Shown in pieces: positions 43,582 to 53,237 of a DNA stretch of 64,000 nucleotides. Origin of the DNA: an uncultured Gemmatimonadota bacterium (GTDB lineage Bacteria; Gemmatimonadota; Gemmatimonadetes; Palauibacterales; Palauibacteraceae); contig CAJWLK010000009.1 of NCBI GenBank assembly GCA_913043255.1, positions 1 through 64,000 of the forward strand, read 5' to 3'. The notes beneath the pieces were generated by a model, which had not been told where the DNA came from, made no database searches, and saw only the letters and a program-made list of their open reading frames with translations. Positions within the stretch are counted from its first letter, which is position 1, and every line of letters starts with the position of its first letter. The position numbers and the translations under genes were made by a program.

Positions 43582-43610
43582 TTGACCGTTCTAGCGTGAA
43601 TCATTATGGT
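43582..43610 (+). promoter_or_regulatory. Possible rho promoter with long leader
   Basis: TTGACC (43582-43587), a 17-base spacer and TATGGT (43605-43610) resemble a housekeeping promoter. It would give rho an untranslated leader of about 155 bases, long enough for the attenuation by Rho itself that is known for rho in other bacteria. Prediction by eye only. Confidence 0.35.
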
Positions 43611-43771
43611 CGTTTTAACCAGCCCGAACCACATCCCCGAATCTTGCCGTACAAACAACCGTTGGAATCACTGGCGCTGTTGATTGTATTTACTGAGGGG
43701 ATCTACGGCACACGGAAGAATCCACGCTTGACAATCTCACCGAGAAACATCTCTTACCGGAGGAAAATCCG

Positions 43772-45025
43772 TTGGACATCGGCACACTGAAATCCAAGTC
43801 GATCGGCGAGCTTCACTCGATGGCTGAAGAACTCGACATTCGTAACTTCTCAGGCTTGCGAAAGCCAGATCTTATCTTCCGAATCGAACAAAACTTGCTC
43901 GACTCTGACGTAGTTCTTCGCGGGGAGGGCGTTCTTGAGATCCTTCCTGAAGGATATGGTTTTCTTAGGAGCCAAGACTGGAACTACCTCTATGGTACAG
44001 ACGACATCTACGTATCTCCATCGCAAATCAAACGTTTCGATATGCGGACGGGAGATACGATCCAGGGGCAGGTCCGACCGCCAAAAGATGGTGAGCGATA
44101 TCTCGCTTTATTAAAAGTTGAGGAGGCAAACGGTACTGATCCAGAGAAGGCTAAGCACCGAATTGCGTTTGACAATCTCCGACCACGTTATCCAGAAGAA
44201 CGGCTTGTTCTCGAGGGTGAGGATGGAGATATATCCACTCGGATTCTCGACCTCATTGCCCCCATAGGGAAAGGACAACGCAGTCTCATCGTGTCCCCTC
44301 CCAAGGCAGGGAAAACAATTCTCCTGCAAAAAATCGCCAATGCAATCGTCAAGAATCAACCGGATGCCAAAGTAATCGTCCTGCTCATCGATGAACGACC
44401 CGAAGAAGTCACCGACATGGAAGAAAATGTTCCTGCGGAAATCATATCTTCGACTTTTGATGAGCCAGCGGATCGTCACACACAGGTGGCTGACATGGTG
44501 CTTGAGAAAGCAAAGCGGCTTGTCGAATACAAACATGATGTTGTGATCTTGCTTGACTCGATAACACGGCTGGCACGCGCCTACAACACCACAATTCCAC
44601 ACTCCGGGAAAATTCTGTCGGGTGGTGTAGACGCAAACGCCCTCCACAAACCAAAGCGATTCTTTGGAGCGGCGAGAAATATTGAAGAGGGGGGAAGTTT
44701 GACGATCATTGCCACGGCTCTCATTGAGACTGGGAGTCGGATGGACGAGGTTATCTTCGAAGAGTTCAAGGGAACGGGTAACAGCGAAGTTTTGCTCGAT
44801 CGTCAGATCGCTGACAAACGAATATATCCGGCAATTGACCTCAACCGATCGAGTACACGGAAAGAGGAACTTCTCTTAAACGAAATCGAACTCAACCGCA
44901 TGTATCTGCTACGCAATTTTATCGCGGACATGCCTGCTTCCGAAGCGATCCAATTTATGATCAAACGACTCAACCGTACCGAAAACAATCAAGAATTTCT
45001 TGATTCGATGGCCGCAGGTGAGTAG
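43772..45025 (+). CDS. rho: Transcription termination factor Rho
   Basis: A 417-residue Rho: N-terminal helix bundle ([17 protein letters not shown]), cold-shock-like RNA-binding domain ([19 protein letters not shown]), Walker A SPPKAGKT (175-182), Walker [18 protein letters not shown]-loop [21 protein letters not shown] and R-loop [11 protein letters not shown]. It is the hexameric RNA helicase that ends untranslated transcripts. Compact, without the large N-terminal insertions of some phyla. Translation starts at TTG 43772 behind GGAGG, which is unusual for such a conserved gene and may limit synthesis. Confidence 0.98.
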   Translation: MDIGTLKSKSIGELHSMAEELDIRNFSGLRKPDLIFRIEQNLLDSDVVLRGEGVLEILPEGYGFLRSQDWNYLYGTDDIYVSPSQIKRFDMRTGDTIQGQVRPPKDGERYLALLKVEEANGTDPEKAKHRIAFDNLRPRYPEERLVLEGEDGDISTRILDLIAPIGKGQRSLIVSPPKAGKTILLQKIANAIVKNQPDAKVIVLLIDERPEEVTDMEENVPAEIISSTFDEPADRHTQVADMVLEKAKRLVEYKHDVVILLDSITRLARAYNTTIPHSGKILSGGVDANALHKPKRFFGAARNIEEGGSLTIIATALIETGSRMDEVIFEEFKGTGNSEVLLDRQIADKRIYPAIDLNRSSTRKEELLLNEIELNRMYLLRNFIADMPASEAIQFMIKRLNRTENNQEFLDSMAAGE

Positions 45026-45131
45026 CGGGATTCTGCACAAACCACACGTTGAAACTCATTTTAGAATTCCACAGGTATCGGAACACTCCCCCAAGAAGCA
45101 ATTGTGGATCGCTCCCGATGTCTCTGTATCG

Positions 45132-45137
45132 TATAAT
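45132..45137 (+). promoter_or_regulatory. Possible -10 element upstream of the TPR protein gene
   Basis: A perfect TATAAT lies 67 bases before the ATG at 45205. The sequence at -35 distance (TCGCTC) does not match the consensus, so activation by another factor, or chance, is possible. Listed as a weak prediction. Confidence 0.3.
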
Positions 45138-45204
45138 TATGGTTCAATGTTAAACCGTACACTGCCACACCACCGTAATGACTAGTTTCAAGCGAGGGAA
45201 AGTA

Positions 45205-46785
45205 ATGAGACGTCTATTCGCTGCTGTATTTGTCCTGCTCACGGGTCTAAGTGAAACTACCGAGGCCCAATTTGATAACGTGGGCTCGATTCAATTCCCC
45301 ACATCCGCTGCTGGTGAAGCGCAGCAACATTTCCTTCGTGGCGTCTCGATCCTCCATAGCTTCGGCTGGAAACAAGCACGAGCGCAGTTCCACGCAGCAC
45401 AAGAGATTGACCCTGACTTTGCTTTGGCATACTGGGGGGAATCACTCGCTTACAACCACCCGCTCGTTTCGCAGATGGACACCACTGAACCTCGAAAGGC
45501 TCTTGCAAGACTGGCTCCTACTCGTGCCGAGCGGCTGGCCAAAGCTCCTACTGACAGGGAAAAAGGGTTCTTGAATGCAGTCGAGATCTTGTGGGGTGAA
45601 GACGAACATGTGGCGCGCCGGGTTGGTTACATGGAAGCGATGGCGGACCTATATGAACAATACCCAGAGGATCCAGAAGTTGCGGCATTCTATTCGTTGT
45701 CGATGCTAGGCGCCGTCGCAGCCACAGGAGACTTGAGTCAACGTCTTAATGTTAGAGCAGGCAGTATTGCGCTCGAACTGTTCAAAGATAATCCGAATCA
45801 CCCCGGGGCAGCACACTACACGATCCACTCTTTTGACAACCCTCTTATGGCGCCCCTTGCACTCAAAGCAGCGTATCAATTCGCTAATATTGCCCCTGCT
45901 GTCTCACACGCCCGACACATGCCGACTCACATTTTCATTCAGCATGGGATGTGGACCAGAGTATCAGGAAACAACCAATCGGCCTACGATGCAGCCGCCG
46001 AATTATGGGAACCAGGGGATGCACTTGGAGATGGGATCCACGCGCTCGATTGGGGTCAATACGGAGATTTACAGCGTGGAGACTATGAGAAGGCTCGAGT
46101 TTGGATGACGCGGCTAGACGACATGGTGGCAATGAATGGGTACTCGAGCGGCGGGGCGCGAGGCGCCGCCGGCATCGATCGCGCCAAAAACAGTGTATCA
46201 CTCCTTAAGGCACGCTATATCGTCGAGACGGAGGAGTGGGAAATCCTCCCCATTACTGCTGAGTCTCGGGCGCACGAGCTACTGGCTACAGGCCTCAGTG
46301 CTGCGCGGATGGGGGACCAAGATAATTTGGCCGCCGCCGAATCCGCACTCTCCAAGCTGGCGGAATCAGGTAACAACGCAAACAAGATTATGTATAAAGA
46401 AGTCAGCGCGCTCCTACATGCGGGCATGGGACACGGTGACTTTGCTACCAGTCTGATGGATGAAGCGGTGACAATTGTAGAAACCATGGCCCCACCTCGC
46501 GGCGCTGCCAGTCCAGTAAAGCCCGTATACGAGTTGTACGGAGAACTCCTACTTGACCTAAATCGGCCTGGTGACGCGATCGAAAAGTTCGAAACATCGC
46601 TTACGCGCATGCCTCTGAGGCCAAGGTCCTTGCTTGGATTGGCACGGGCCAATGCTGCAACCGAAAATTACGCAGATGCGGCAGAGGCTTATGCAATGCT
46701 AACCAAGATCTGGACAGGTCACGATTCATTCGAAGCCATGCAGGAGGCGAAAAAGTTTCTGGAGACGGCCGACTATCAACCGTAG
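45205..46785 (+). CDS. Exported tetratricopeptide-repeat protein
   Basis: About 526 residues with a signal peptide (LFAAVFVLLTGLSETTEAQ). TPR-type helices are seen at AQQHFLRGVSILHSFGWKQARAQF followed by AQEIDPDFALAYWGESLAYN, and again near the C-terminus (YELYGELLLDLNRPGDAIEKF, ARANAATENYADAAEAYAML). The middle contains HPGAAHYTIHSFDNP and ARHMPTHIFIQHGMW, conserved His-rich segments unusual for simple TPR scaffolds, which could bind metal or be catalytic. ATG 45205 with GAGGGA before it is preferred over GTG/ATG at 45178. Function unknown. Confidence 0.75.
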   Translation: MRRLFAAVFVLLTGLSETTEAQFDNVGSIQFPTSAAGEAQQHFLRGVSILHSFGWKQARAQFHAAQEIDPDFALAYWGESLAYNHPLVSQMDTTEPRKALARLAPTRAERLAKAPTDREKGFLNAVEILWGEDEHVARRVGYMEAMADLYEQYPEDPEVAAFYSLSMLGAVAATGDLSQRLNVRAGSIALELFKDNPNHPGAAHYTIHSFDNPLMAPLALKAAYQFANIAPAVSHARHMPTHIFIQHGMWTRVSGNNQSAYDAAAELWEPGDALGDGIHALDWGQYGDLQRGDYEKARVWMTRLDDMVAMNGYSSGGARGAAGIDRAKNSVSLLKARYIVETEEWEILPITAESRAHELLATGLSAARMGDQDNLAAAESALSKLAESGNNANKIMYKEVSALLHAGMGHGDFATSLMDEAVTIVETMAPPRGAASPVKPVYELYGELLLDLNRPGDAIEKFETSLTRMPLRPRSLLGLARANAATENYADAAEAYAMLTKIWTGHDSFEAMQEAKKFLETADYQP

Positions 46786-46880
46786 TATTGGTCGAGCCGG
46801 TAGCAAGTTAAATCGCCATCGAGAAAACAACACTTAAAGTCACCATACGGCGACCGTTTACTGGCGCTGAGGAATAGACT

Positions 46881-47129
46881 ATGCCGATCTACGAATATGC
46901 CTGCCGTTCCTGTGAATGCGCGTTCGAGCTCTTGATCCGTAATGAGTTGACACCTACCTGCCCTTCGTGCGAGGGCCAAGACCTAGAGCGGATGCTATCC
47001 CTGCCTCGGGTACATTCGGAAGGTCGAAAAGCGCGCAGTCTGTCGGCCGCACGGCAACGCGATACCAAACTAGGACAGGAGCGCGTCCGGACTCAACGTG
47101 AATACGAACTAGCTCACGATGACCACTAA
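46881..47129 (+). CDS. FmdB-family zinc-ribbon protein
   Basis: 82 residues. It begins MPIYEYACRSCECAFELLI and continues PTCPSCEG, giving two CxxC pairs of a zinc ribbon typical of the FmdB regulatory family, followed by a basic tail. GAGGAA precedes the ATG. These small proteins are widespread and often stand near metabolic operons; the first was proposed as a formamidase regulator. Its partner here is not evident. Confidence 0.85.
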   Translation: MPIYEYACRSCECAFELLIRNELTPTCPSCEGQDLERMLSLPRVHSEGRKARSLSAARQRDTKLGQERVRTQREYELAHDDH

Positions 47130-47185
47130 TCAAATAGAACAAGAGCCCAGTACGGACAAACCTTAAGCCGGAGAAATCAACGGAA

Positions 47186-47578
47186 GTGAGTGACCCGTAC
47201 GGGCAAGCGATAGTCAAACACGGCTTGGAAGATGTTCAACCGAGATATCGGCAATTCCTTCTCGAACTAAAGGCAAAAGACTCCAAAGCTTATGAAGGGG
47301 CTGTCGCACGCTACAAAACGCACGTTGAAGGATCAGACCCGAATTCTGTACTGGATGCATGGGTCGGTTACGGTGCATGGCTAGCAGCTGAGCTAGCGCC
47401 CGGAGAACTGGTCACCATCGACAGAAAAGGACGGTCCCGTCGCGTTGAAGGGACGAAACCGCTAGGGGCCTTACTGATTCAAATTCCTGATGACAATCGG
47501 GAACGGGCGTTACCAGTGACGATCCCTATAAAAGCTAGTACCGCTCAACAGGAAACAGTGGCCCTCTTGTGTCGATGA
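47186..47578 (+). CDS. Conserved hypothetical protein
   Basis: 130 residues, soluble. Contains VLDAWVGYGAWLAAELAPGELVTID and GTKPLGALLIQIPDDNRERAL. No domain that I recognise; the SDPYGQAIVKHG N-terminus is basic-acidic mixed. Start GTG 47186 with GGAAG upstream. It lies 56 bp behind the FmdB gene and 216 bp before gyrA, all in one direction. Confidence 0.6.
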   Translation: MSDPYGQAIVKHGLEDVQPRYRQFLLELKAKDSKAYEGAVARYKTHVEGSDPNSVLDAWVGYGAWLAAELAPGELVTIDRKGRSRRVEGTKPLGALLIQIPDDNRERALPVTIPIKASTAQQETVALLCR

Positions 47579-47593
47579 GATGATCAATTCTAG

Positions 47594-47797
47594 CAGGATC
47601 GTAAGTGCCGACTGCTTTCTAGGGTTGAAAAAATAATCGGTTTACGAGCTGGATTTTTGCACAGTTACTTGAAACCGGTTCGTACCTTCCGCACTATCCA
47701 AACATTCTCCGAAAATCCTACCTCGAGCGTAGGGCAAGTCCCCGGGCTCACGAATGCCTCACCGGCTGACGATGAGGAAGAGGAGGCAATGCAGTGA
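47594..47797 (+). CDS. Possible small protein gene coupled to gyrA
   Basis: A frame that is open from 47594 to TGA 47795-47797. The TGA overlaps the gyrA GTG start in a GTGA arrangement. The only standard start is TTG 47657 (46 residues), but the sequence before it ([20 protein letters not shown]) looks equally protein-like, so a nonstandard start further up is possible. The peptide ends with an acidic run partly dictated by the purine-rich gyrA ribosome-binding site. No domain recognised. It may be a real leader gene or chance. Confidence 0.35.
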   Translation, partial: QDRKCRLLSRVEKIIGLRAGFLHSYLKPVRTFRTIQTFSENPTSSVGQVPGLTNASPADDEEEEAMQ

Positions 47798-50319
47798 CGC
47801 AAGGCATCGTACAGGGCGAGCGCATCAAACCTCGGTTGCTGGAAGACGAGATGCGCGACTCGTTCATCGACTACTCAATGAGCGTGATTGTACAACGTGC
47901 GCTACCCGATGCGCGCGACGGACTTAAACCGGTCCACCGCCGGATTCTTTATGCCATGCGCGAAGAGGGACTGCACCCCTCAAGTCCTTACAAAAAGAGT
48001 GCAACCGTCGTAGGTAATGTACTAGGTCGTTATCATCCCCACGGTGACAGTGCCGTCTACGACACGATCGTTCGAATGGTACAAGAATTTTCGCTTAGAT
48101 ATCCGTTGGTTGATGGACAGGGAAACTTCGGGTCCATAGACGGTGATTCTGCAGCAGCCTATCGGTATACCGAAATTCGGATGACTGCGTTAGCCGTTGA
48201 ACTGCTCACGGATATTGACCGTAACACCGTTGATATGCGCCCCAATTTCGATGGCCGCCTCACCGAGCCGGAAGTGCTTCCTTGTCGTTTACCGCACCTC
48301 CTCCTCAACGGTTCAGATGGTATTGCAGTCGGCATGGCTACGAAGATTCCACCACATAACGCTGTCGAACTTCTGCTCGCCGTAGATCATCTCATTGGTA
48401 AACCAGAGTGCGATGTGGACGACCTTATCAGCCTCCTGCCGGGTCCAGATTTTCCAACCGGCGGCTACATCTGGGGACGAGAAGGCATCGAAAATGCGTA
48501 TCGAACCGGCCGCGGACTCCTCGACATGCGCGCTAGAATTCACTGTGAAGAGGGCAGGTTCGGAAAGAGTTCATTGGTCGTCACAGAACTCCCGTACCAA
48601 GTGAACAAGACCCGCATAATCGAACAAATTACGCGCCTTGTCCGCTCGGGTCGGGCCGACACAATCACAGACCTTCGAGATGAGTCGGACCGCGATGGAG
48701 TACGGTTGGTGATCGAACTCAAAAGGGATGCGAAGCCAGAGAAAGTCCTCTCCATTCTATTCAAGAAAACACAGCTCCGGTATACATTCGGCGTCATCAT
48801 ACTAGCGCTAGTCGATGGCAGACCTGAGGAACTGGATCTCAAACAAACGTTGGAGACCTGGGTCGATCACCGCCTCACCGTCATTCGCCGACGTGCGGCC
48901 CATGACCTCTCTGTAGCAGAAGACCGAGCTCACGTCGTCGATGGCCTTCTTCTCGCCCTCGATGATATCGACCGTGTAATCGAAATTATCCGTGGCTCCA
49001 GGAACCCCGAATCTGCGAGGAATAAGCTTCGGAAAGAGTTTAAGCTGAGCGAAAAACAGGCAGACGCCATTCTGGCGATGCGGCTCGCGCAGCTCACAGG
49101 GCTTGAACACCGCAAACTCCTCGAAGAACTCAAGGGCCTTCATCAAAAGATAGATCATCTTACTGAACTCGTCGACAACGAGTCTGCGCGGCGAACCTTC
49201 CTGAGAGAGGAGATTCAGGAACTCACTGTACAATATGGCGACCCTCGACGAACCCAGATTCTCAAAAGTGACACTCCATATAAACTCACTCGTAGTACCG
49301 GCGATGAATCATACTTGGTACTTGTGAGCCGGAAGGGGTACGTGAAAACTCAAGTTCCCGAAGATTTTTCCACGCTAGCGGGTGCTGACGCGCTGTCGGC
49401 CCGCGAGGGCGACTTTGCCCGGGACGCGTTTCTTTGCCGCGGGACACACACACTTCTCATAGTAACAGCTCATGGACATGTACACGCACTTCCCGTCTCT
49501 GCACTGCCACAAGGGACACGTAGTTCGCGGGGTAAGCGACTAGACAACTTTGTAAAACTCGCACTCGGCGATGAAATTGTGTCCGTAAGCGCGGTAGATG
49601 AATTCTCGCCAAACCGTTTCCTCGTTGCGGCCACTCGTCAAGGCCAAATCAAGCGTTCTGCGCTTTCAGAGTATGGCAACGCTAGAGCAAACGGGATCAT
49701 CGGCATGGGCTTAAATCGGGGCGACGAGATCGTATCTGCTTTTTTGACGGATGGCGATACCGACCTCGTCTTCGCCACTCGATCCGGACAAGCCATCCGC
49801 TTCCCTGAAACTGCGACCCGACCCATGGGACGAACCGCTCGAGGTGTCAAAGGAATCGATCTTTCAGGTAGCGATGTCGTAGTCGGGGCACTGGCGCCGC
49901 GTACGGATAGCGATCTTTTAGCTGCAACAACCGGCGGATATGCAAAACGGATCCCTTTTACGGAGTTCAAGACGCAAGGGCGAGCGGGGAAAGGGCTGCC
50001 AATCCTCCCAGACCTTCCAGAAGCGGATCAGCTTGTGGGACTCCTCGAGGTAGATTCAGGAAATCGGATAGCATGGGAACTATCCGACGGAACCCTGGAG
50101 ATGACATCGGTCGATTCCGTGATCAGACGTGCACGGCGGGAAGCGAGCCGACCCGTCATCGATCTAGCACTTGATGTCGCCGCAGAGGCAGTACACCCGA
50201 TTCAGATGAAGGAAATCCCTATAACTGCGGGAGAGCCAGAAACCGATCCAGAAAACCCGGAGACTTCTCATGAGGGAAGCGAAAAACGAGCACAGGTGGA
50301 ACTTGGTCTGGATGTCTAG
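47794..50319 (+). CDS. gyrA: DNA gyrase subunit A
   Basis: 841 residues: winged-helix DNA breakage-reunion domain with the catalytic Tyr in [11 protein letters not shown], the quinolone region [12 protein letters not shown] (wild-type Ser and Asp), and coiled-coil tower, then a C-terminal beta-pinwheel ([19 protein letters not shown] onward, blades with [13 protein letters not shown] and [14 protein letters not shown]). The usual GyrA box (QRRGGKG) that allows DNA wrapping is not visible at the expected place after EDFSTLAG. Pairing with GyrB at 54847 and the family resemblance make it GyrA, although ParC-like activity cannot be excluded. GTG 47794 follows AGGAGG at seven bases. Confidence 0.93.
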   Translation: MTQGIVQGERIKPRLLEDEMRDSFIDYSMSVIVQRALPDARDGLKPVHRRILYAMREEGLHPSSPYKKSATVVGNVLGRYHPHGDSAVYDTIVRMVQEFSLRYPLVDGQGNFGSIDGDSAAAYRYTEIRMTALAVELLTDIDRNTVDMRPNFDGRLTEPEVLPCRLPHLLLNGSDGIAVGMATKIPPHNAVELLLAVDHLIGKPECDVDDLISLLPGPDFPTGGYIWGREGIENAYRTGRGLLDMRARIHCEEGRFGKSSLVVTELPYQVNKTRIIEQITRLVRSGRADTITDLRDESDRDGVRLVIELKRDAKPEKVLSILFKKTQLRYTFGVIILALVDGRPEELDLKQTLETWVDHRLTVIRRRAAHDLSVAEDRAHVVDGLLLALDDIDRVIEIIRGSRNPESARNKLRKEFKLSEKQADAILAMRLAQLTGLEHRKLLEELKGLHQKIDHLTELVDNESARRTFLREEIQELTVQYGDPRRTQILKSDTPYKLTRSTGDESYLVLVSRKGYVKTQVPEDFSTLAGADALSAREGDFARDAFLCRGTHTLLIVTAHGHVHALPVSALPQGTRSSRGKRLDNFVKLALGDEIVSVSAVDEFSPNRFLVAATRQGQIKRSALSEYGNARANGIIGMGLNRGDEIVSAFLTDGDTDLVFATRSGQAIRFPETATRPMGRTARGVKGIDLSGSDVVVGALAPRTDSDLLAATTGGYAKRIPFTEFKTQGRAGKGLPILPDLPEADQLVGLLEVDSGNRIAWELSDGTLEMTSVDSVIRRARREASRPVIDLALDVAAEAVHPIQMKEIPITAGEPETDPENPETSHEGSEKRAQVELGLDV

Positions 50320-50447
50320 CAGACCCTGGAGATCCGCACAGGATGTCAGATGATCATTCGACCTTCGGGAGAGTATCTCGCCACCCGCTATAAGAGTGTG
50401 GTGAACAACCAAGAAACTCCCAAAGGGTGTTTCAACTGGGGTATGAC

Positions 50448-52178
50448 ATGAGCAGAACCGTTGGAGATCCGCTAGCCCATGATTCGATCGCGGCAAGCGA
50501 TGAGGAGGGAAGCAGGTATCGCGCTGGTGTCTACGAGCCAATAGACGAATCCACTCTAGAAGATGCACCTGATGGTGGATCGTACCCCGTGCGCGGACAT
50601 GGTCCAGCTTTCAAAAAAGGCCCCAAAGTCCCACGCGTGCCTAAATTACGACATATTTTGGGGCCTTCGGTTATTGCGCTCGGCATGGGTCTCGGTAGCG
50701 GAGAGTTCCTATTGTGGCCAAATCTCGTAGCCGTAAACGGCTACGGAATATGGTGGTTGTTTTGGGTGGGCGTACTTACCCAATTCCTTATGATCAGCGA
50801 GATAGAACGCTGGACATTGGCAACGGGCGAATCGACCTTTGCCGGTATGGCACGGCTCGATCGTGTATCTTTCTGGCCTTGGTTTCTATTGGCCGCAACA
50901 CTGATAAGCTTCTTCTGGCCAGGCTGGGCCTCACAGTCAGCAGAGTTCATAGCACAAATTGTTGCCGCGGTGGGAGGGCCACGTTTCACCTGGCAACCTC
51001 TCGCAATCCTATTCCTGTCATTTTGTTGGTTTGGGTTGGCGGTCTCGACGTTCGTATACAACGCTCTAGAACGGTTTGAGATTGCACTGGTAGCCGGTTT
51101 CTTCCCTCTGCTGGGAATCACACTGTTAGTGGTGGGCTTAGCCCCCACGGATATGCTCGACCTTGTTGTCGGGGCCGTCTCAATTGGCACAGCGCCACGT
51201 GAGCTTCTAACGGGCGATCAGTTTCCAACGCTTCTGCTTGCAGTAGCCTATGCGGGCACGGGGGGCTGCTTGTTACTTGCCCAGTCTCTGTGGATTCGTG
51301 ATAAGGGTTTTGGAATGGCCAGGTACCAGGGTCGAATCGCTGGGATTCGAGGTAAAAACGAACATATCAGTGAAACAGGCTTTGTTTTCGACGCGACCGA
51401 TGTTACGGCACTAGCTCGGTTTCGCGGGTGGATGCGAATTGCAGAACGTGAACTTTTGTTCACGTTCGTGTTACTAACGCTGTTGAGCGTAGTCATCACT
51501 TGTCTTCTTGTGACAACAACGTTGGGAACCAACAATCCTGGCTTAGCTGGTAACCTGACAGGAATGCTTGAACAGGAAAGTGCCGTAATTGAGAGCGTGG
51601 GTGGGCTGTGGCTCCGAGTAGCATTCGTTTTAGGTGGATCACTCGTCATATTTTCTACACAGCTTGCCATCATAGATACTGTGACTCGGATCACCGGAAG
51701 TATCTTCTACGAACGGTATGGCCGAAAAACCACGTTTTGGGATCAAAAACGAACGTTTTTGCTCTTCCTTACGATTCTAGTTCTCGCATCGATGGGAATA
51801 ATCGCTGCCTCGTGGTTTGGTGGTGAGGCGCTCGCAGCGCTTCAACCCGACTTCCTATTGCTGATAGCTGGCCCAGCTACCATGACAAGCATGTTCGTGT
51901 TTACACTTATCGTAGGGTACATGAACATTCGGCGGCTCCCGTCCGAACTTACACCACCTCGATGGAAACGATGGGGGATGCTCTGGGCAGCGATTCTCTG
52001 GGGATGGTTCACGGCCGAACAATTGTCGAGAACGGTGATGCGTATAGCAGGTGTAGAGAATTCTACAATCGAATCCCTAACGGGTCACCCAATTCGGATC
52101 ACGCTATATGCATTGTGGCTCGGAAGTCTCGTTTGGTTCGCTTCCCGCTTGCTTCCTAGAAAGCCTCGGACAGGCTAA
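50448..52178 (+). CDS. Divergent Nramp-superfamily membrane carrier
   Basis: About 576 residues. A hydrophilic N-terminal ~70 residues precedes roughly eleven membrane segments. The first helix (GPSVIALGMGLGSGEFLLWP) aligns with Nramp TM1, but the metal-binding DPGN is replaced by a GSGE-type motif, and I find no MPH motif in the expected sixth helix. This belongs to a branch annotated as Nramp-family transporter whose substrate is not known. ATG 50448 is preferred over 50427. Its stop overlaps the convergent thyX gene by four bases. Confidence 0.75.
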   Translation: MSRTVGDPLAHDSIAASDEEGSRYRAGVYEPIDESTLEDAPDGGSYPVRGHGPAFKKGPKVPRVPKLRHILGPSVIALGMGLGSGEFLLWPNLVAVNGYGIWWLFWVGVLTQFLMISEIERWTLATGESTFAGMARLDRVSFWPWFLLAATLISFFWPGWASQSAEFIAQIVAAVGGPRFTWQPLAILFLSFCWFGLAVSTFVYNALERFEIALVAGFFPLLGITLLVVGLAPTDMLDLVVGAVSIGTAPRELLTGDQFPTLLLAVAYAGTGGCLLLAQSLWIRDKGFGMARYQGRIAGIRGKNEHISETGFVFDATDVTALARFRGWMRIAERELLFTFVLLTLLSVVITCLLVTTTLGTNNPGLAGNLTGMLEQESAVIESVGGLWLRVAFVLGGSLVIFSTQLAIIDTVTRITGSIFYERYGRKTTFWDQKRTFLLFLTILVLASMGIIAASWFGGEALAALQPDFLLLIAGPATMTSMFVFTLIVGYMNIRRLPSELTPPRWKRWGMLWAAILWGWFTAEQLSRTVMRIAGVENSTIESLTGHPIRITLYALWLGSLVWFASRLLPRKPRTG

Positions 52179-53158
52179 ACGACAGGCGCTGGAACCGCCC
52201 CCATCATCTTTCTCTCTGTTTCCTCGGCGGTCTGCATCTGGGAAAGATCCAGACTGAAGTCAGGCCGCTCGGGAGGAGCGAGCTTGTCGCATAGCTCCTG
52301 AATTTCCCGTCCAGAAAGGCCCAGTTCTTCGAGATCTTCTTCGGTAAGAGGAGGTACTCCGTCTCGCGATCCGACACCGTCTTTCCCCGCACGCAGTAGT
52401 CGACTGAGAGCTCTTCGCTCACCATAGCTGAGATGTGCACCCAATACGTTATAATCGATCCAGGCTTCGTAAGTGAGCGGTGCTACACGCTGAAGTATAC
52501 CAGCCATCACCCGTCCGTACTCCTGGATCTCCCACTGTGCGTGTGTGTCAACCCGAAGCGTGAGGAAATGGAGCAGGTTGTGGAGATCGATCTTCCAGTA
52601 CCATTGCGTGTACGTCGATAGCGGTAAATCGATGCGCGCCAATTCACGGGCTACGTCTTCCCCTAACAACCAACCGTAGGTGTCTGCAGCGTCTTCACGA
52701 AGGCTTTCCCAGCGTTCGATCGCGCCAGCGTAAAGCTCATTTGACGTCGGCGTTGATTGACGACCTTGGTTATTCGAGCTGCTTTGGTGTGCGAAATTCG
52801 AATGGTCTGGTTCGTAAAACAATAACGGGAGGAGACTGTATCTGGCACTCAATTCATTCACCGATGCTGTTCTGTGCCGAATCCACTGGCGAGCCACGAA
52901 CATGGGCATCGAACAGTGGAATTTGAATTCCACCATCTCGCTGGGCGTCGTGTGGGCATGTCGCCTCAAGTATCTTACAAGCCCCCTGGTCTGACTGACT
53001 TTTCGTGTCCCGGCTCCGTAGCTCACACGGGCCGCACTTTCGATGTCCTGGTCGGATCCCATGTAATCGACAAGCGCAACAAAACCATGATCCAAGACGG
53101 AAAAATATCCGCCGAGGATCTCTTCAGCCTCCGGAACAGTTGGTCTCTTCGTTTCCAT
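52175..53158 (-). CDS. thyX: Flavin-dependent thymidylate synthase ThyX
   Basis: About 327 residues. The ThyX signature RHR-x7-S is seen in RQWIRHRTASVNELSARYS, and the nucleotide/FAD sites follow around WYWKIDLHNLLHFLTLRVD and QWEIQEYG. ThyX makes dTMP from dUMP with methylenetetrahydrofolate and FADH2. The protein is longer than the ~220-250 residues of many ThyX enzymes because of an N-terminal and a C-terminal extension. ATG 53158 is preferred; a TTG four codons upstream is also open. Confidence 0.93.
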   Translation of the reverse strand: METKRPTVPEAEEILGGYFSVLDHGFVALVDYMGSDQDIESAARVSYGAGTRKVSQTRGLVRYLRRHAHTTPSEMVEFKFHCSMPMFVARQWIRHRTASVNELSARYSLLPLLFYEPDHSNFAHQSSSNNQGRQSTPTSNELYAGAIERWESLREDAADTYGWLLGEDVARELARIDLPLSTYTQWYWKIDLHNLLHFLTLRVDTHAQWEIQEYGRVMAGILQRVAPLTYEAWIDYNVLGAHLSYGERRALSRLLRAGKDGVGSRDGVPPLTEEDLEELGLSGREIQELCDKLAPPERPDFSLDLSQMQTAEETERKMMGAVPAPVV

Positions 53159-53237
53159 ACGGGTGGTCAAGTAAAGGTTCGTCGCTTCAGGAGAGGCAGA
53201 ATATCGGGACTCGCCATGTCAGCGCCATGGATGGCCC

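Noticed and set aside
44111..44647. 178-codon frame on the minus strand
   Set aside because: Antisense to the conserved core of rho; no independent support.
48808..49233. 141-codon frame on the minus strand
   Set aside because: Antisense to the gyrA tower region; no domain.
50320..50447. Manganese riboswitch upstream of the Nramp-like gene
   Set aside because: The leader lacks the conserved yybP-ykoY core; no match by eye.
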